From Pseudomonas fragi (GTDB lineage Bacteria; Pseudomonadota; Gammaproteobacteria; Pseudomonadales; Pseudomonadaceae): 64,000 nucleotides of DNA. The first letter of the stretch is position 1, and the number at the start of each line of letters is the position of its first letter. A program made the position numbers and the translations under genes. The notes under the pieces are model-generated. The model searched no databases, was not told the DNA's origin, and saw only the letters and a program-made list of their open reading frames with translations. The stretch lies in assembly GCF_025426255.1 (NCBI RefSeq), contig NZ_CP104861.1:3968001-4032000 (forward strand), read 5' to 3'. Of this stretch, positions 61,368 through 64,000 are shown in pieces.

Positions 61368-61404
61368 CAGTTGCATGTTTACACACTAACGTAGCATGCA
61401 ACTG
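61368..61404 (+). other. Stem-loop after gcvT
   Basis: CAGTTGCATG pairs perfectly with CATGCAACTG around a 17-base loop. No T run follows, so it is an mRNA end or a regulatory palindrome rather than a classical terminator. The remaining bases to 61679 show no gene and would include the cold-shock promoter and leader. Confidence 0.5.
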
Positions 61405-61679
61405 CTCCTGGACTGCACTAAGATTCGATAGCGAAAACACTGTTTTAAACTCGAAAACAATTGAACCTCTCTATGATTAATCCGCACTTATAACTTCCCG
61501 TTGCAGGTTAATAACCCGGTATCGCCCGCTTATTAACGGGGCTTGTATTTTCAATTCCAGTTTCGTAGAGTTTGCCTACTGTGTTTGCATGGGTCGCTGG
61601 AATCGTGACCTGGGCAGTAGCTCTACGTTTGCTACAACCCGTTCTGCGTCTCTTACTTTCCTGCAACCCAGCACCAGAA

Positions 61680-61697
61680 CTCTTTCATGTGAAAGAG
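61680..61697 (+). promoter_or_regulatory. Hairpin in the cold-shock mRNA leader
   Basis: CTCTTTCA-TG-TGAAAGAG is a perfect 8-bp hairpin 36 bases before the cold-shock ATG. Cold-shock leaders commonly fold to control translation by temperature; that role is inferred here. Confidence 0.5.
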
Positions 61698-61733
61698 GCT
61701 GTCATTAATTGTTAGCGTCAAAGGAATTAAGAA

Positions 61734-61946
61734 ATGTCCCAACGTCAGAGCGGTACCGTCAAGTGGTTCAACGACGAAAAAGGGTTTGGTTTCATCACCC
61801 CTGAAAGTGGTCCAGATCTGTTTGTGCACTTTCGTGCCATTCAGGGCAACGGCTTCAAAAGCCTGAAAGAAGGCCAAAAAGTGACCTTCATCGCAGTTCA
61901 AGGCCAAAAAGGCCTGCAGGCTGACGAAGTTCAACCAGAAGCCTGA
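61734..61946 (+). CDS. Cold-shock domain protein (CspA/CapB type)
   Basis: Single-stranded nucleic-acid binding protein of 70 residues, an RNA chaperone. Both RNP motifs are present (KGFGFITP and LFVHFRAI), after TVKWFNDEKG. FRAI replaces the more usual FSAI. AAGGAA lies 8-9 bases before the ATG. The gene is preceded by a long region without genes, fitting a long cold-shock leader, and followed by a strong terminator. Confidence 0.95.
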   Translation: MSQRQSGTVKWFNDEKGFGFITPESGPDLFVHFRAIQGNGFKSLKEGQKVTFIAVQGQKGLQADEVQPEA

Positions 61947-61960
61947 TCTCGCGCACAAAA

Positions 61961-61990
61961 GCCTCTGATGGTGACATCAGAGGCTTTTTT
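61961..61990 (+). terminator. Intrinsic terminator of the cold-shock gene
   Basis: GCCTCTGATG-GTGA-CATCAGAGGC is followed by six T residues, 14 bases after the stop. Confidence 0.95.
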
Positions 61991-62038
61991 ATGGCCGTAA
62001 TTCCGTAAGATGGCTCTTTTCCTTCACGAGACCCTGCC

Positions 62039-62527
62039 ATGTCGAAACAACCACTTAGCCCTCAAGGCGAATTTCCCGCCGTTGGCCTGGGGCGCCGCCT
62101 GGCAGCCATGTTCTATGATTTTCTGCTGTGTACCGCCCTGCTGATTGTCACCACCTTTATTTACAAGCTGATCATGATGAGCTTTATCGGCGAAGCCAAA
62201 ATGAGGGCACTTTCCGAGGCCGGTGCCCTGGATGGCGACCCATTACTCTCGACCATCCTGTTTTTTGTCCTGTTCGGTTTCTTTGCCAAGTTCTGGACCC
62301 ATTCCGGGCAAACCCTGGGCATGCAAGTCTGGGGCATACGCGTGCAAAATGCGGACGGTACGGCCATCAGCCTGTGGCAAGCCTTGTTGCGGTTTATCGT
62401 CTCCATCGGCTCATGGCTATGCCTGGGTCTGGGGTTCATCTGGTCGGTCTTCGACAAGCAAAACCGCACCTGGCATGACATGTATTCCAACACTCAGTTG
62501 GTGCGCATCCCCAAAACCAAGAAATAA
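62039..62527 (+). CDS. RDD-family membrane protein
   Basis: Small inner-membrane protein of 162 residues. The RDD start GLGRRLAAMFYDFLL is followed by membrane segments at about 28-45, 74-90 and 120-141. The family's GQTLGMQVWGIRV and RTWHDMYSNTQLV motifs are present. Some RDD proteins act in sodium or proton exchange, but the role here is unknown. It is monocistronic and followed by a strong terminator. Confidence 0.92.
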   Translation: MSKQPLSPQGEFPAVGLGRRLAAMFYDFLLCTALLIVTTFIYKLIMMSFIGEAKMRALSEAGALDGDPLLSTILFFVLFGFFAKFWTHSGQTLGMQVWGIRVQNADGTAISLWQALLRFIVSIGSWLCLGLGFIWSVFDKQNRTWHDMYSNTQLVRIPKTKK

Positions 62528-62531
62528 AAAA

Positions 62532-62561
62532 AGCCCGTATCTCTCGATACGGGCTTTTTTG
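62532..62561. terminator. Intrinsic terminator of the RDD gene
   Basis: AGCCCGTATC-TCTC-GATACGGGCT is flanked by A and T runs. It can work in both directions, but only the RDD gene is directly beside it. Confidence 0.93.
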
Positions 62562-62623
62562 TTGCTGCGTTGCGAATAACAAGATCCAAAGGATCTTCAA
62601 ACAGGGGTTGCTACGCAACCCAT

Positions 62624-62645
62624 CGCAGCCCTCGGCAGCGGCTAC
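62624..62645. repeat. Single class II repeat arm
   Basis: CGCAGCC-CTCGGCAGCGGCTAC is one arm of the class II repeat beside the mucD end. The other arm is degenerate or missing; smaller hairpins at 62583-62620 (GATCC/GGATC and GGGTTG/CAACCC) may be remnants. Confidence 0.6.
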
Positions 62646-62658
62646 AGATATCTATGGC

Positions 62659-64000
62659 TTACTCAGCCAGCTTGAAGGTTATGAAGCTGGCACGACCCTG
62701 ACGCAGAACCCGCATCGACACCGAGCGATTCTTCGGCAATGCCTTGGCAATTTCAGTGAACTCCTTACCATTGCTAATTGCCTGATTGTTCAGGTGAGTA
62801 ATCACGTCGCCAGGTTGCAAGCCGATCAAGGCCGCAGGACCGTCCTGAACGTCGGTGATGATCACGCCACCCTTGATGTCGTTGGCTTTCTTCTGCTCTT
62901 CGCTCAAGTCGGCCACGGACACACCCAGACGGTTGCTGCTTTGCTCGGCACCCGTGCCTGAAGCGAGATCTTTCGCATCATCAGGGATAGCACCGACAGT
63001 CAGGTCGAGGTTTTTGCGCTTGCCGTCACGAATCACTTCAAGGGTTGCCTTGCTACCGGCCTTGAGAGCGCCAACCAGATGCGGCAAATCTGCCGACATG
63101 ATGATCGGCTGACCATTCATGCTCAGAATCACGTCGCCAACTTGCAAACCACCTTTGGCAGCCGGCCCGTTATCAAGTACCTGTGCCACCAGCGCACCAG
63201 CTGGCTTGTCCAGGCCAAACGACTCGGCCAGATCCTTGTTGACCTCTTGAATCACTACGCCCAACCAACCACGGCTGACCTTGCCGCCAGCCTTGAGCTG
63301 ATTGGCAACATCCATGGCGACATCAATAGGGATCGCGAAGGACACGCCCATAAAGCCGCCCGAGCGGGTGTAGATTTGCGAGTTGATACCCACCACTTCA
63401 CCCGCCAGGTTAAATAGCGGGCCACCCGAGTTACCCGGGTTGATCGGCACGTCAGTCTGGATAAACGGCACGTAGCTTTCATTCGGCAGGCTGCGACCGA
63501 TAGCGCTGATAATGCCTTGGGTCACGGTGTGGTCAAAGCCAAACGGTGAGCCGATGGCAACCACCCACTGACCGGCCTTGAGATCCTGAGACTTGCCCAG
63601 TTTCAGTACAGGCAGGTTTTTGCCTTCGATTTTCAGCAGCGCAACGTCGGAACGTGGGTCAGTACCAACCAGCTTGGCCTTCATTTCGCTGCGATCAGAC
63701 AGGCGCACGATGATTTCATCAGCATCTGCCACAACGTGGTTGTTGGTCAGGATGTAGCCATCGGGCGAGATGATAAAGCCCGACCCCAAGGATTGAGCCT
63801 CGCGTTGCCGCTCACCTTTGCCACCAGGCGGCATACTGCGTTCAAAGAAGTCGCGCAGACCAGGCGGCAAGCCTTCCAGGTCGGGCATTTGCCCCATGCT
63901 TGATACTTTGCGCTCCGGCAACTTTTGCGTGGTGCTGATATTCACCACGGCTGGCGAAGCTTGCTCGACCAGTTGCGTAAAATCAGGCAACTGCGCTTCA
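62659..64000 (-). CDS. mucD: Periplasmic serine protease MucD (DegP-like), N-terminus cut by window edge
   Basis: Periplasmic HtrA-type protease/chaperone that degrades misfolded envelope proteins and restrains alginate production through the AlgU pathway. The visible 446 codons start in the mature protein (EAQLPDFTQLVEQASPAVV), so the signal peptide and start lie beyond the window. The catalytic triad lies in TNNHVVADAD (His), DPRSDVALLK (Asp) and NPGNSGGPLF (Ser). Two PDZ domains follow (about the last 200 residues), ending RASFITFKLAE. The TTG at 63990 is an internal Leu codon and not a start. The upstream algU-muc genes are presumably outside the window. Confidence 0.96.
   Translation of the reverse strand, partial: EAQLPDFTQLVEQASPAVVNISTTQKLPERKVSSMGQMPDLEGLPPGLRDFFERSMPPGGKGERQREAQSLGSGFIISPDGYILTNNHVVADADEIIVRLSDRSEMKAKLVGTDPRSDVALLKIEGKNLPVLKLGKSQDLKAGQWVVAIGSPFGFDHTVTQGIISAIGRSLPNESYVPFIQTDVPINPGNSGGPLFNLAGEVVGINSQIYTRSGGFMGVSFAIPIDVAMDVANQLKAGGKVSRGWLGVVIQEVNKDLAESFGLDKPAGALVAQVLDNGPAAKGGLQVGDVILSMNGQPIIMSADLPHLVGALKAGSKATLEVIRDGKRKNLDLTVGAIPDDAKDLASGTGAEQSSNRLGVSVADLSEEQKKANDIKGGVIITDVQDGPAALIGLQPGDVITHLNNQAISNGKEFTEIAKALPKNRSVSMRVLRQGRASFITFKLAE

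Overview
The window is a single contiguous stretch of a Pseudomonas chromosome, most likely from the P. fluorescens/P. putida side of the genus. The evidence is a complete Entner-Doudoroff and glucose-uptake locus, an arcDABC operon, paired fadD genes with phaJ, PA2169-family and DUF5064 genes, a mucD gene, and many REP palindromes of the type common in fluorescent pseudomonads. No rRNA, tRNA, prophage, insertion sequence or CRISPR array is visible. Gene order from edd to gcvT agrees with what I remember of P. putida. The species was not determined.

Layout. (1) 1-3.3 kb: the end of gluconokinase (gntK), its LacI-type repressor gntR, a soluble PAS-PAS chemoreceptor of BdlA type, and a 38-residue lysine-rich protein. 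(2) 3.5-6.1 kb: a GNAT acetyltransferase, a second-type peptide deformylase, a YihY/BrkB membrane protein and an unknown 126-residue protein. (3) 6.2-13.8 kb: fatty-acid genes fadD1, fadD2, a lipase-like hydrolase and phaJ, then a PA2169-family protein, a DUF3820 protein and a class V aminotransferase. (4) 14.1-18.0 kb: zwf-pgl-eda with the divergent regulator hexR. (5) 18.3-25.7 kb: two large, translationally coupled genes for the TcB and TcC parts of an insecticidal-type Tc toxin, with no TcA gene in view. (6) 25.8-40.2 kb: hexose-6-phosphate epimerase, the porin OprB, the GtsABCD glucose ABC transporter, an AP2-like protein, the GltR/GtrS two-component system, glk, edd, gapA and mgsA. (7) 40.4-46.0 kb: a Fur-controlled haem-signalling unit (ECF sigma, FecR-type anti-sigma, TonB receptor with signalling domain, haem oxygenase, DUF454 protein). 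(8) 46.2-53.3 kb: two divergent arcD paralogues, then arcA, arcB, arcC and a DUF5064 gene. (9) 53.5-61.3 kb: the enhancer-binding regulator GcsR and its sigma-54 target operon gcvH-gcvP-sdaA-gcvT. (10) 61.7-64.0 kb: a cold-shock gene, an RDD membrane protein and the 5'-truncated protease gene mucD.

How the parts work together. Glucose crosses the outer membrane through OprB and is bound by GtsA. GtsBCD imports it, Glk phosphorylates it, and Zwf, Pgl, Edd and Eda convert it to pyruvate and glyceraldehyde 3-phosphate, which GapA oxidises. HexR boxes lie in the zwf/hexR and edd/gapA intervals, so one repressor can control both arms. Other readable control sites are a Fur box before the ECF sigma gene, an Anr-like box before arcDABC, and a GcsR-type palindrome with a -24/-12 promoter before gcvH.

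The most unusual content is the TcB/TcC pair sitting inside the otherwise conserved glucose region. Its last 280 codons are AT-rich and encode a toxin domain I do not recognise, and a lux-box-like palindrome lies upstream of the pair. Two families of palindromic repeats are scattered between operons. One family includes three long copies of 137-160 bp.
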